Shown: positions 38,437-46,835, counted from the stretch's first letter. The stretch: DNA of 64,000 nucleotides from Bacteroidota bacterium (GCA_022711405.1 JAKLFC010000002.1:124001-188000), one strand, 5' to 3'. Program-made: numbers and translations. The notes: generated from the letters alone by a model not told the origin.

Positions 38437-38504
38437 AGTGTATTTTTTTGTTACAATACTTAAACACCTACAGTGTAATCGAATAATAATATCAAAAATA
38501 TTTC

Positions 38505-38560
38505 TCCTTTCTCCTCTCTCCTTTCTCCTCTCTCCTCTCTCCTCTCTCCTCTCTCCTCTC
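38505..38560. repeat. R5 CT-rich heptamer repeat
   Basis: About eight tandem TCTCCTC/TCTCCTT heptamers in the spacer between etfB and etfA, reaching the second base of the etfB stop codon. The same family, as an inverted pair, is at 48455-48553. Confidence 0.85.
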
Positions 38561-39308
38561 AAATCACCTTCGCTTCCGTGTGCAGCAACTGCACCAGTTC
38601 CCGCACATTGTCCTCCGCAACCATCCTGCATTTTGCCTTTGAGGGTGGCAGTTCATACCTGATGTGCTCCACCAGCACTTCGGATGTAACCGGTTCAATC
38701 ACTTTCAGCGGCTTGGTGCGTGCCATCATGATGCCCCTCATGGAAGGGATGCGTGGCTCAAGGGCGATCCCTTTCTGAACAACGGCCAAAAAAGGCGCAG
38801 TGACTGAAAGCGTCTCTTTTCCGCCGTCAATCTCCCGTTTTATCTTAAACCGTCCACTGTCGACCGTAACGGAAGAAACAGACGAAACAGAGGGAATATC
38901 CAGGAACTCGGAGATCATGCCTCCCACCATCGAATTGTTGTAATCCGATGACTCGATACCGCACAGGATCAGATCATACCCTTCATTATTGACTGCTTCA
39001 GCGATCTGGCGGGCCACATCGTAAGCATCCGTGGCCTGGCTGTTGATCCGGATGGCATCATCGGCACCGATGGCCAGCGCTTTGCGAATGGTTGGCTCGG
39101 CATCTGCCAGTCCGACCGTGATCACGGTCACCTTCTCAACGCCGCTGCCAGGCTCTTCCTTCAGCTGCAGTGCCCTCGTCAGGGCCAGTTCGTCCCATGG
39201 ATTGATGATCCACTGCACTCCCGTCGTATCCAATGCCGTATTTCCGTCTTTAAACCTGATTTTCGTGGTGGTATCAGGTACGTTGCTCATACAAATCAGA
39301 ATCTTCAT
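38559..39308 (-). CDS. etfB: Electron transfer flavoprotein beta subunit
   Basis: 249 aa. Typical opening MKILICMSNVPDTTTKIRF, the NPWDELALTRALQLKEE segment, and GIESSDYNNSMVGGMISEFL near the AMP site. It partners EtfA to carry two electrons from acyl-CoA dehydrogenase. The stop codon lies at the edge of the CT repeat, and etfA follows 122 bp downstream on the same strand. Confidence 0.96.
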   Translation of the reverse strand: MKILICMSNVPDTTTKIRFKDGNTALDTTGVQWIINPWDELALTRALQLKEEPGSGVEKVTVITVGLADAEPTIRKALAIGADDAIRINSQATDAYDVARQIAEAVNNEGYDLILCGIESSDYNNSMVGGMISEFLDIPSVSSVSSVTVDSGRFKIKREIDGGKETLSVTAPFLAVVQKGIALEPRIPSMRGIMMARTKPLKVIEPVTSEVLVEHIRYELPPSKAKCRMVAEDNVRELVQLLHTEAKVI

Positions 39309-39317
39309 CTTATTCTA

Positions 39318-39362
39318 TTGCTAAATTGTTAAATTGCTAAATTGTCAAATTGTTAAATTGTT
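39318..39362. repeat. R6 octamer repeat (left flank of S23-like gene)
   Basis: Tandem AATTGTTA/AATTGCTA octamers. The flank on the other side of the S23-like gene, at 39743-39775, has the same octamers in inverted orientation (AACAATTTAACAATTTAAC). Confidence 0.8.
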
Positions 39363-39736
39363 AGTTTTTCATTGGTAAATTTGATCAGCTGATTGATTTC
39401 TTTTTCTAATTGCAGCAGTTCTTTCAGGATTTTATCATACTCCTCGTGGCTGATCAATCCTCTTGTTTTCGATTTCTCATTCCAATCGAGAGTCTCTTTG
39501 ATAGATCCCTGACTGATCCGGAAAAACTTAATTTTATCCTTTTTTGAATACCTCCCAAATCCTTCCGCAATATTGGCTGATATGGAATCCACTGCTCTAA
39601 CGAATTGCTTGCCAACCGTATCTTTCTCAAAATAATCCCATTTGATGACAACCTGCCAGATATAATTACTAAGATTATAAGCTAATTTATATGAACTTAA
39701 ATCATTAAGTTTTAAAAATTTCTTCCCCTCAGCCAT
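39353..39736 (-). CDS. Four-helix-bundle protein (23S rRNA-intervening-sequence/S23 family)
   Basis: 127 aa, all-helical. Family landmarks are LSSYKLAYNLSNYIWQVV, AVDSISANIAEGFGRYSKKDKIKFFRIS (partly quoted) and SIKETLDWNEKSKTRGLISHEEYDKI. Proteins of this fold were first found inside 23S rRNA intervening sequences and include the Avd accessory protein of diversity-generating retroelements; in Bacteroidetes they are common as isolated genes of unknown role. Here it interrupts the acyl-CoA dehydrogenase-etfB gene order and is flanked by inverted octamer repeats, as if inserted as a unit. No rRNA or reverse transcriptase is nearby. Confidence 0.85.
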   Translation of the reverse strand: MAEGKKFLKLNDLSSYKLAYNLSNYIWQVVIKWDYFEKDTVGKQFVRAVDSISANIAEGFGRYSKKDKIKFFRISQGSIKETLDWNEKSKTRGLISHEEYDKILKELLQLEKEINQLIKFTNEKLTI

Positions 39737-39742
39737 TCCCCC

Positions 39743-39775
39743 AACAATTTAACAATTTAACAGTTTAACAATTCG
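39743..39775. repeat. R6 octamer repeat (right flank of S23-like gene)
   Basis: AACAATTT-type octamers immediately before the acyl-CoA dehydrogenase stop codon, inverted relative to 39318-39362. Confidence 0.8.
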
Positions 39776-40918
39776 TCACCCCTTCACTAATCCTCTTGAA
39801 ATCACGATCTTCTGTATCTCCGACGTCCCCTCGTAGATCTGTGTGACCTTTGCGTCGCGCATCAGCCGTTCCACATGATATTCCTTCACGTACCCGTAGC
39901 CCCCGTGGATCTGCACCGCCTCGGTAGTGACTTCCATGGCGATGTCGGCCGCATACTGCTTGGCCATGGAGCTGGCCATACCGAAGGATTGGCCCTGGTC
40001 TTTCAGCCATGCCGCCTTATATACCAGGTTGCGGGAATTCTCCACTTTCACGGCCATGTCGGCCAGCTTGAAGGCAATGGCCTGGTGGTCGATCAATAAT
40101 TTACCAAAGGCTTTTCTCTCCTGGGCATATTTCAGGGAGCGTTCCAGTGCACCGGCTGCAATGCCCGTCGCCTGGGCGGCTATCCCGATCCGGCCTACTT
40201 CCAGCATCTTCATGGCAAACTTGAATCCGAAACCATCCTCGCCGATCCGGTTCTCTTTTGGAACCTTCACGTCGGTGAACATCACCGAGTGCGTATCGGA
40301 ACTGCGCATGCCCATCTTATCCTCATGGGGACCGAGGGAAATGCCGGGAGAATCCTTGTCAATAATGAAGGCATTGATTCCTCTGTGCCCCAGCTCCGGA
40401 TAGGTCTGGGCAATGGTGATATACACCGAACCGCTGTTGGCACTGGAGATCCAGTTCTTCGTACCGTTCAGCAGGTAATGATCGCCTTTATCTTCGGCCA
40501 GGGTCTTTTGCCGGGAGGCATCTGAACCCGCTTCCGGCTCGGATAACAGGAACGCCCCGATCTTTTCACCCGATGCCAGCCAGGGAAGGTACTTTTCCTT
40601 CTGGAAATCATTGCCGAATTTTTCGATCCCTCCGCATGCCAGCGAATTGTGGACGGCCAGCAGCACACCTACCGAGGCATCGATCTTTGAAAATTCCTCG
40701 ATGGCCATGCAGTAGCCCACCGTGTCCATCCCAATCCCTCCATAGGCCGGGCTGACCATCATCCCGAAAAATCCAAGTTCCCTCAGGTTCTTTACATGGT
40801 CGTAAGGAAACTCTGCCCTGGTATCACGCCCGATCACATCCATGATCAGTTCCCGTTCGGCAAAATCTCTGGCAGCCTGTTGGATCATCCGCTGCTCTTC
40901 GGTAAAGGCAAAGTCCAT
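39776..40918 (-). CDS. Acyl-CoA dehydrogenase
   Basis: 380 aa from the ATG at 40918 (MDFAFTEEQRMIQQAARDF); a longer in-frame extension is encoded by R2 repeat DNA and is rejected. Signatures: GAFLLSEPEAGSDA, NGTKNWISSANSG, ERKAFGKLLIDHQAIAFKLADM and the catalytic glutamate region QIHGGYGYVKEYHVERLMRDAKVTQIYEGTS (partly quoted). It resembles short/branched- or short-chain (butyryl-type) dehydrogenases. It oxidises acyl-CoA to trans-2-enoyl-CoA and passes electrons to EtfAB, which are encoded downstream on the same strand. Confidence 0.95.
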   Translation of the reverse strand: MDFAFTEEQRMIQQAARDFAERELIMDVIGRDTRAEFPYDHVKNLRELGFFGMMVSPAYGGIGMDTVGYCMAIEEFSKIDASVGVLLAVHNSLACGGIEKFGNDFQKEKYLPWLASGEKIGAFLLSEPEAGSDASRQKTLAEDKGDHYLLNGTKNWISSANSGSVYITIAQTYPELGHRGINAFIIDKDSPGISLGPHEDKMGMRSSDTHSVMFTDVKVPKENRIGEDGFGFKFAMKMLEVGRIGIAAQATGIAAGALERSLKYAQERKAFGKLLIDHQAIAFKLADMAVKVENSRNLVYKAAWLKDQGQSFGMASSMAKQYAADIAMEVTTEAVQIHGGYGYVKEYHVERLMRDAKVTQIYEGTSEIQKIVISRGLVKG

Positions 40919-40959
40919 GAGGAATAATTGGTTGAAAGAAGCAAAAATACGAAAAAGGT

Positions 40960-41105
40960 TAAATCCCAAATACCAGGATCCAAATTCCAGACAAATCCCA
41001 ATACTCAAATTCCAAACCTGCCTTCTACTAACTGCTGACTGCCGACCGCCGACCGCCGACCGCCGACTGCTGACTGCCGACCGCCGACCGCCGACCGCCG
41101 ACCGG
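40960..41105. repeat. R2 repeat followed by R4 heptamer array
   Basis: R2 part at 40960-41017 (AAATCCCAAATACC type). The R4 array, 41028 to about 41105, consists of GACTGCT and GACCGCC heptamers running into the end of the alpha/beta hydrolase gene. Confidence 0.85.
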
Positions 41106-41885
41106 CTACCGGCTACTTAATACGCTCCTGATAAATTCCGTCATCCTCCCCAGCACAAACTCCTCCGCTTGCTGATGGGGGATATGTCCGCAATCAGAAA
41201 TGATCTCCGCTTCTATGGGTGCTTTTACATGTTTGCAGATTGCCCAGAGCTGTTCCTCCGTTCCGTATTCATCCTGTCTTCCCTGGATAAACAGAAGAGG
41301 TGCTGTGATATGAGGCAGGTAAGATTCAATGTTCCATTCTCCGGACCGTTCATCCGTCCAGACATTGGCCCATCCCCAGAACGCTGAGTCGGTATTCGTA
41401 TCGTGGTATTTTATAAGCCGTTGTCTCAGGTCGCCGTACCGGTAAGCCCAGATGGCGGCTTTAAGTCCCTGGGCCGATAGGTCTTCGATTTTTACGTGAG
41501 GAGCTTCAAGGATCAGTGCCTGCACGCGTTCAGGAAATTTTGAAGCAAATAAAAGGGCAATGGAACCACCGTCGCTGTGCCCGACCAGGATCAGGGGTTT
41601 ATGGATGTTCAGCTTTTCCAGCAGCTCCGGCAGTACCTCAAAGGCTTCATGAAACAGGAAATCCTGCTGCCGCGGTTCCAGAAGTTCATCGGATGTGCCG
41701 TATCCGTAACGGTCATAAACGATACCCGTCAGCATGGTTGCTTTGCAAAGCTGATCAGGGAAGTCCTTCCATTTTGCGATACACCCGAGGCCTTCATGCA
41801 GGAAGACCATGACAGGGGACCAGACAGATTTCCGGATGATCCTGTAACCCAGCGTATGACCCTGAACCTGTATCTTACGAACCAT
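41106..41885 (-). CDS. Alpha/beta hydrolase
   Basis: 259 aa. Nucleophile elbow VGHSDGGS, oxyanion region FLHEGLGC, acid region LLFIQGRQDEYGTEEQ and terminal ISDCGHIPHQQ with the catalytic histidine. It could be an esterase, thioesterase or carbon-carbon bond hydrolase. Its place inside the beta-oxidation cluster suggests an acyl ester or thioester substrate, but nothing in the sequence fixes it. No signal peptide, so cytoplasmic. Confidence 0.85.
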   Translation of the reverse strand: MVRKIQVQGHTLGYRIIRKSVWSPVMVFLHEGLGCIAKWKDFPDQLCKATMLTGIVYDRYGYGTSDELLEPRQQDFLFHEAFEVLPELLEKLNIHKPLILVGHSDGGSIALLFASKFPERVQALILEAPHVKIEDLSAQGLKAAIWAYRYGDLRQRLIKYHDTNTDSAFWGWANVWTDERSGEWNIESYLPHITAPLLFIQGRQDEYGTEEQLWAICKHVKAPIEAEIISDCGHIPHQQAEEFVLGRMTEFIRSVLSSR

Positions 41886-42091
41886 CCCTCCTCCGTGTCC
41901 TCCTTTATTCCTCCGTGTTCTCAGTAGTTAAATGTAATGTATGAATCCCAAGGCATCCCGATTGATAGCCGGACTAGGGCTTTATTCCGGTGCAATGACC
42001 GGGGAATCTACCTAATACCCCTCCCCCGTCCCCTCCCCTGCTAGCAGGGGAGGGGTGCAGGGGTAGGGTATATTGAACGTATCCTTTACTC
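41886..42091. other. 206-bp intergenic region with R1-like and R3 repeats
   Basis: Degenerate R1 units at 41886-41932 (CCTCCGTGTCC ... TAGTTAA) and an R3 copy at 42017-42069 with the palindrome CCCCTCCCCTGCTAGCAGGG extended by GAGGGG. This gap probably ends the upstream part of the cluster transcript or modulates read-through. Confidence 0.6.
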
Positions 42092-43039
42092 TTAAAACTT
42101 TTCCCCTGCCAACTCCTGCTTCGCCTGATGAAACTCCCGCATGATCTCCTCCACGATCTCCCCCGCCGGCCTGATCTCATCGATCAGTGCCGACACCTGC
42201 CCGATCTCCAGTTCCCCTTCTTCCGTATTGCCTTCGAACATTCCCAGTTTTGCCCGGCCCCGGCCCAATAGTTCCAGCAGTTCTTCCCGCGATGCTCCCC
42301 GGGCTTCCAGTTCCTCCACCTTCCGGACGAACTCATTTTTGATCAGCCTGACCGGGATGATGCTTTTCAGTGTCAGTTTGGTATCCCCGTCCCGGGCTTC
42401 CACGATCTTTTGTTTGAAAGCCGTGTGCGCGGATGACTCTTCCGAGGCGGCAAAGCGGCTGCCGATCTGTACGCCTTCCGCCCCCAGGGCAAAGGCGGCC
42501 AGCATAGCCCGGCCGGATGCGATCCCGCCGGCAGCGATCAAAGGGACCTTCACCGACTTTCGGATCAGCGGGATCAGTGCCAGGGTGGTGGTCTCTTCCA
42601 TGCCATTATGCCCCCCCGCCTCAAAGCCTTCGGCGACAATGGCGTCCACGCCGGTTTCCTCGCACTTGACAGCAAACTTCTGATTGGCAATGACATGGAC
42701 CACTACCATACCCTGCTGTTTAAACATTGAGGTGTATTTTTTGGGATTGCCGGCCGACGTAAATACGATCCTGACTCCCTCTTCGATCACGATGTTCACC
42801 ATGTCATCCACCTGGGGGTAGATCAGGGGTAGGTTGACCCCAAACGGCTTCTGTGTAGCGGCCCTGGCCTTTCGGATATGCTCCCGGAAAACATCAGGGT
42901 ACATCGATCCGCCTCCGATCAGCCCCAGTCCACCGGCGTTGCTCACGGCTGTAGCCAGCTTCCATCCGCTGCACCATATCATCCCTCCCTGAACGATGGG
43001 ATACCGGATCCCGAACAACTCAGTTACCCGGTTGCTCAT
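42092..43039 (-). CDS. Nitronate monooxygenase-family FMN protein (NPD/enoyl reductase-like)
   Basis: 315 aa from the ATG at 43039 (MSNRVTELFGIRYPIVQGGM). TIM barrel with FMN-site segments PIVQGGMIW, AGGLGLIGGGS, FTSAGNPKKY, VAEGFEAGGHNG (the His used by class I nitronate monooxygenases) and PLIAAGGIASGRAMLAAFALGAEGVQIGSRF (partly quoted). Related proteins include FabK-type enoyl reductases. The start lies 20 bp inside the upstream DUF4342 gene. Its place in the beta-oxidation cluster suggests it handles propionate-3-nitronate-like or acyl substrates, but this is inference. Confidence 0.85.
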   Translation of the reverse strand: MSNRVTELFGIRYPIVQGGMIWCSGWKLATAVSNAGGLGLIGGGSMYPDVFREHIRKARAATQKPFGVNLPLIYPQVDDMVNIVIEEGVRIVFTSAGNPKKYTSMFKQQGMVVVHVIANQKFAVKCEETGVDAIVAEGFEAGGHNGMEETTTLALIPLIRKSVKVPLIAAGGIASGRAMLAAFALGAEGVQIGSRFAASEESSAHTAFKQKIVEARDGDTKLTLKSIIPVRLIKNEFVRKVEELEARGASREELLELLGRGRAKLGMFEGNTEEGELEIGQVSALIDEIRPAGEIVEEIMREFHQAKQELAGEKF

Positions 43040-43301
43040 CTTTTTTTGCCTCAGGTTCCTCCTCCGACTTATATACCTCAATGGTATAGTCGGCTGCCAG
43101 GGCTGCTACCGCTCCAACAGCCGCCAGAATGGGTGCGAAGACGGCACCGATCACCCCAAAGGTAAGGGGTAACTCCATGATGGTCTTGCCTTCATCATTC
43201 TTAATGATGATCCTCCGGATATTCCCTTCATGAACGATATCCTTAATCTTGTCAAGAAGCTCCTGGCCCTTGACTTTAAATTCCTCTTTAAATTCAGCCA
43301 T
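43020..43301 (-). CDS. DUF4342 small membrane-associated protein
   Basis: 93 aa. The N-terminal helical region (MAEFKEEFKVKGQELLDKIK) is followed by a short beta hairpin (RRIIIKNDEGKTIMELP) and one hydrophobic segment, about 47-70 (LTFGVIGAVFAPILAAVGAV), with a charged tail. This pattern is DUF4342, function unknown. The 3' end overlaps the start of the nitronate monooxygenase-like gene by 20 bp, pointing to translational coupling. Confidence 0.8.
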   Translation of the reverse strand: MAEFKEEFKVKGQELLDKIKDIVHEGNIRRIIIKNDEGKTIMELPLTFGVIGAVFAPILAAVGAVAALAADYTIEVYKSEEEPEAKKDEQPGN

Positions 43302-43372
43302 AGGTTTGTAGTTATTTGTAGTTATTTGCTCGGCGCTTACAGCGCCTCGCGTTATTCATGGTTATTCGTGGT

Positions 43373-43414
43373 TACCCCTCCCCTTAAGGGGAGGGGCCAG
43401 GGGAGGGGCTACCC
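43373..43414. repeat. Short R3 palindrome at the thiolase 3' end
   Basis: CCCCTCCCCTTAAGGGGAGG-type palindrome followed by a second GGGGAGGGG, overlapping the thiolase stop codon at 43409. Confidence 0.75.
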
Positions 43415-44656
43415 CGCTCTCCTGTACACAATCACCACCACCGTTACGTCATCGCCACCCATATTGATCGTCATGCCGTAGGGCCGGTCTTTCGGAATTT
43501 CGATCTGCGCTGCACCTGCAATACCGGTAAGTTGTTCCCATATCGTCACCGCCTGGTGCACTCCTGTCCCTCCGGTAGGATGGCCCCAGCCAATCAATCC
43601 TCCCGTTGTATTGATCGGTATCTTACCATCTCTGGCGGTATGCCCGGCAGCAATGAAATCGGCTCCTTCACCGGGACTGGCAAATCCAAGGGCTTCCACC
43701 GACAAGACGCCGGCGATGCTGAAGCAGTCATGCAGCTCGATCGTGGCCAGGTCGTTGATGGTGATGCCGGCGGACTCCAGTGCCTGGGCGACAGCTTTTT
43801 TAATGGTGGTCAGTTCGGTCAGGTCAGGAGGATCTTGGGTGATGTTCCTTTCGGCCTGCGCCCAGCCCACCACCTCCACTGCCTGGTCTTTCGGGATACC
43901 GCAACGCTGAAGGCCCTCTTCCGAAAGGATGGCAATGGCAGAGGCACCGTCAGTCACCTTCGAGCAATCCAGCACGTTCAAGTTGTCGACGAACGTTTCG
44001 CCGTTGAGCTTCATCCTATGATAGAAAGCTTCAAGGTCTTCGACTTTATTTTCATATTCCTGGGCTGTGGGACAGAGCCGTGCATTTTCCACTGCATTGC
44101 GGAACCACCGTCCCATGCCTTTGCGGGCCCGTTCCTGTCCGTATTTTGCATAATATGCTCCAGCCCGGTCGCTGAACTGTCCCGGGAAAAAATAGGCATG
44201 TCCGTTCTTCCGTTTCTGATACCAGCCTGCACCGGCAAGGATATCAGCTCCGTAAATAGCCTTGACCGTATTCTGGACCTCTACACCTACCGTAAGGACC
44301 ACTTCTGCTGTCTCGGCCAGTACTGACCGGATACCTGCCATCAGTGCCAGGGCGCCGGATGCACAGGCGCCTTCGGTCCGTGTGCAGGGTTTGAATTGAA
44401 GCCCTTCATCGATCATCGGTATGAAGCCCGCAAGGTGCCCCTGTTTGTTGAAGCGTGATGCCATAAAATTGCCGATCGCTCCTTCATCCACATGTGGAGC
44501 GCCTCCTATCTGCCGCAGCGTTCCCTGTCCGGCTTCACGGATGTAGTGTTCAATCCCCGGACGAGGTTTCTTTGGATTGAACTCGCTGCGGCCGGTTCCC
44601 ATGGCTATCGTGTTATACCCTGCAGCCATGTAAACTTTTCTTCTGAGCTGTTGCAT
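43409..44656 (-). CDS. Thiolase (acetyl-CoA C-acyltransferase family, SCP2-like)
   Basis: 415 aa. The nucleophilic cysteine is C98 in RTEGACASGALA; the histidine motifs are IELHDCFSIA and GGLIGWGHPTGGTG. The classical second cysteine (CxG near the C-terminus) is replaced by GGDD, as in SCP2/DitF-type thiolases. It should cleave 3-ketoacyl-CoA to acetyl-CoA and a shortened acyl-CoA as the last beta-oxidation step. It lies 20 bp from the 3-hydroxyacyl-CoA dehydrogenase gene, clearly in one operon. Confidence 0.9.
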   Translation of the reverse strand: MQQLRRKVYMAAGYNTIAMGTGRSEFNPKKPRPGIEHYIREAGQGTLRQIGGAPHVDEGAIGNFMASRFNKQGHLAGFIPMIDEGLQFKPCTRTEGACASGALALMAGIRSVLAETAEVVLTVGVEVQNTVKAIYGADILAGAGWYQKRKNGHAYFFPGQFSDRAGAYYAKYGQERARKGMGRWFRNAVENARLCPTAQEYENKVEDLEAFYHRMKLNGETFVDNLNVLDCSKVTDGASAIAILSEEGLQRCGIPKDQAVEVVGWAQAERNITQDPPDLTELTTIKKAVAQALESAGITINDLATIELHDCFSIAGVLSVEALGFASPGEGADFIAAGHTARDGKIPINTTGGLIGWGHPTGGTGVHQAVTIWEQLTGIAGAAQIEIPKDRPYGMTINMGGDDVTVVVIVYRRAG

Positions 44657-44676
44657 GGTAATATCGTTATTTGTGG

Positions 44677-46014
44677 TTATTCAAAAAATGTATTTATCGG
44701 CCCGTACGCATGGAAGAATCCTGTAAGTAAAACTGTGTTGACATCCTCTTCACTGAAGGCAACCCCACTGGTCACCAGTTTACAGCCGATTTCGTTTGAT
44801 TTTCTCCCATAACTGACAGCCAGTTTAGCTCCCAGCGTGTCCGAATTCTTAAGATCATGGAAAAATGCAGCCAGCTTTTCATCCTTATTTCTCAGCTTCA
44901 CGGCCGTTTTCCAGTTAATGGCCGAGGATGGCACCGGGCCCAGCTTTTCATCGCATTTCCCGCTGATTGTCACCAGTGTGACATACTCTTTCTTTTCCGG
45001 ATCAAAAATGCCGACCGGCTTTCCCTTTTCATACTGCAGAAAACCATTTTTCTGCGAACCGTCAGCAAACTGTCCTCCCCTGACACCCATCTCCATCATC
45101 TTATCCAGCAGGTCGCTGTGAAGATCTTCGTCAGGCAGGAATGGATTCATTACCTTCATGATGAACTGCGTGACATCAATGCCGACATAATCGATCAGCT
45201 GGAAAATTCCCATCGGCCGTACCAGGTAATCCTGCGTCACCTTGTTGACCATATAAAGGGCTTCGCAGAAAGGCATTTCCGCCGATAGACGTTCCGCCTC
45301 ATGGATCCCGTACAGTGCATCGCGCATAAAATGGCCATTGCCAATGAAACCGGCAAAATCATTCGAGGGAACCACCACTTTTTTAAGGTTTTTGGCATAA
45401 TCCAGTGCGAAAGCTTTTGCCTCAGGCAAAGTGCTGTCCGTAACGATCAGTTCGGCAAGCTTTTGCACGGCAGGGGGATTGTAAAAATGAAATCCCAGCA
45501 CACGTCCTCCCAGATTGGCCCCTTTATCCAGCAGGTGGATCGGGACGGAGGAGGTATTGGTAAAGAACCACGGCTTGTAGGGATTGTTCTGGTCGATCTG
45601 GCTGAAAAGTTTGATCTTCAGGTCCTTATTCTCATTCACCGCTTCAAAGATCAGGTGAGAGTCATAAGCTGCCTCCACCCGCGTGACCCGTCTGACAATG
45701 CTCAGGGTATCCCTCACATACTGATCGATGATCTCGCTGTTCTCGATCAGGTCCGGCCGGTCGTCATATGCTTTGCGAAGCCAGACCATCTTTTTCTCCG
45801 CGATCTTCAGGACCTGGGGCCCAAGGTAATCCTTCAGGCCTGCCAGTGCTTCCTGGGAGATATCGATGGCATTCAGCGCAAAAGGTTTCCCCTTATTCTC
45901 CGGCTTCAGGCTGAGATCCATCATCTCAACGACAGTCAGCAACAGGATGCCGCTGCCCATTTTTCCGGCAGCGCCCAGAATGGATACATTTTGTAATCGT
46001 TCGTCGTAGGTCAT
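44677..46014 (-). CDS. 3-hydroxyacyl-CoA dehydrogenase
   Basis: 445 aa. NAD-binding loop VSILGAAGKMGSGI, catalytic region FTNTSSVPIHLL and GFHFYNPPAVQKLAELI (His and Asn), then FAGFIGNGHFMRDALYGI and two C-terminal dehydrogenase domains. It oxidises 3-hydroxyacyl-CoA to 3-ketoacyl-CoA with NAD. It is longer than the usual single-function enzyme of about 290 aa because of the extra C-terminal portion (about 330-445). It sits between crotonase and thiolase genes with gaps of 28 and 20 bp. Confidence 0.92.
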   Translation of the reverse strand: MTYDERLQNVSILGAAGKMGSGILLLTVVEMMDLSLKPENKGKPFALNAIDISQEALAGLKDYLGPQVLKIAEKKMVWLRKAYDDRPDLIENSEIIDQYVRDTLSIVRRVTRVEAAYDSHLIFEAVNENKDLKIKLFSQIDQNNPYKPWFFTNTSSVPIHLLDKGANLGGRVLGFHFYNPPAVQKLAELIVTDSTLPEAKAFALDYAKNLKKVVVPSNDFAGFIGNGHFMRDALYGIHEAERLSAEMPFCEALYMVNKVTQDYLVRPMGIFQLIDYVGIDVTQFIMKVMNPFLPDEDLHSDLLDKMMEMGVRGGQFADGSQKNGFLQYEKGKPVGIFDPEKKEYVTLVTISGKCDEKLGPVPSSAINWKTAVKLRNKDEKLAAFFHDLKNSDTLGAKLAVSYGRKSNEIGCKLVTSGVAFSEEDVNTVLLTGFFHAYGPINTFFE

Positions 46015-46042
46015 AGAATTTGGATTGTTTGTGATTATTGAT

Positions 46043-46810
46043 CTACCAGTTCGCCTTCCTTTTCTCCAAAAACGCCTTCATCCCCTCCTCTCCCTCAGCC
46101 TTGAACTGAGAGCTGAAATATTCCGATTCAAGTTCGCAGCCTTCCATAAAATCTGCCTGAATGCCATTGCGCGTCACATATTTGACTTTCCGTATCGCCT
46201 CAGGCCCCTTCGACAGGATCGTACGGGCCATCTTCAGGGTTTCTTCCATCAATTGTTCATGCTCAACAACTTTCTGGACGAGTCCCATCCGGAGCGCTTC
46301 CTCTGCACCGATCACCTCGGCCGTCATTAAAAGATAAAGTGCGTTGCCCAGTCCGATCAGTCTTGGCAAACGCTGGGTTCCGCCATAACCGGGGATCATG
46401 CCAAGATTGACCTCGGGTTGACCGAACTTCGCTTTGTTACTGGCAATTCGGATATCGCAACCCAGCGTCAGCTCCAGGCCTCCGCCCAGCGCATATCCGT
46501 TGATGGCTGCGATCACAGGGATCTTCATGGTAAAGAACCCGCGGAAGGTTGCCTGTCCCATCTTCGAAAAAGACTTGCCCTGTTCCGGGGTCATATCCGC
46601 CATCTCCGCAATATCAGCACCCGCCACGAACGCCTTCCCCTCGCCGGTGAGGATCATGATCCTGACCGAATCATCATCCGATATCCGCGCAATCAGGTCA
46701 TCCATTTCACGGAAAAAATTGGAATTCAACGCATTCAGCGCTTCCGGACGACAGACTGTCACGATGGCAATGCCATCCTCGATCTGAACTTTTAAATTTT
46801 TGTACTCCAT
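46043..46810 (-). CDS. Enoyl-CoA hydratase (crotonase)
   Basis: 255 aa, normal size. CoA/oxyanion-hole segments AFVAGADIAEM and INGYALGGGLELTLGCDIRIAS (partly quoted), and the catalytic glutamates in GGGLEL and GQPEVNLGMIPGYGGTQRL. It hydrates trans-2-enoyl-CoA to 3-hydroxyacyl-CoA. It is the first gene of the minus-strand beta-oxidation cluster, with a plausible promoter just upstream (46836-46863). Confidence 0.94.
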   Translation of the reverse strand: MEYKNLKVQIEDGIAIVTVCRPEALNALNSNFFREMDDLIARISDDDSVRIMILTGEGKAFVAGADIAEMADMTPEQGKSFSKMGQATFRGFFTMKIPVIAAINGYALGGGLELTLGCDIRIASNKAKFGQPEVNLGMIPGYGGTQRLPRLIGLGNALYLLMTAEVIGAEEALRMGLVQKVVEHEQLMEETLKMARTILSKGPEAIRKVKYVTRNGIQADFMEGCELESEYFSSQFKAEGEEGMKAFLEKRKANW

Positions 46811-46835
46811 AGGGTTCTTTCTTTTAAAAGCCTCA

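Noticed and set aside
38437-38631. N-terminal extension of EtfA by 65 codons
   Set aside because: The extension is encoded by the CT heptamer repeat and overlaps etf[11 protein letters not shown] at 38436 is the family start.
39353-39736. Interpretation of the S23-like gene as part of a 23S rRNA intervening sequence
   Set aside because: No rRNA sequence surrounds it; both neighbours are fatty-acid oxidation genes.
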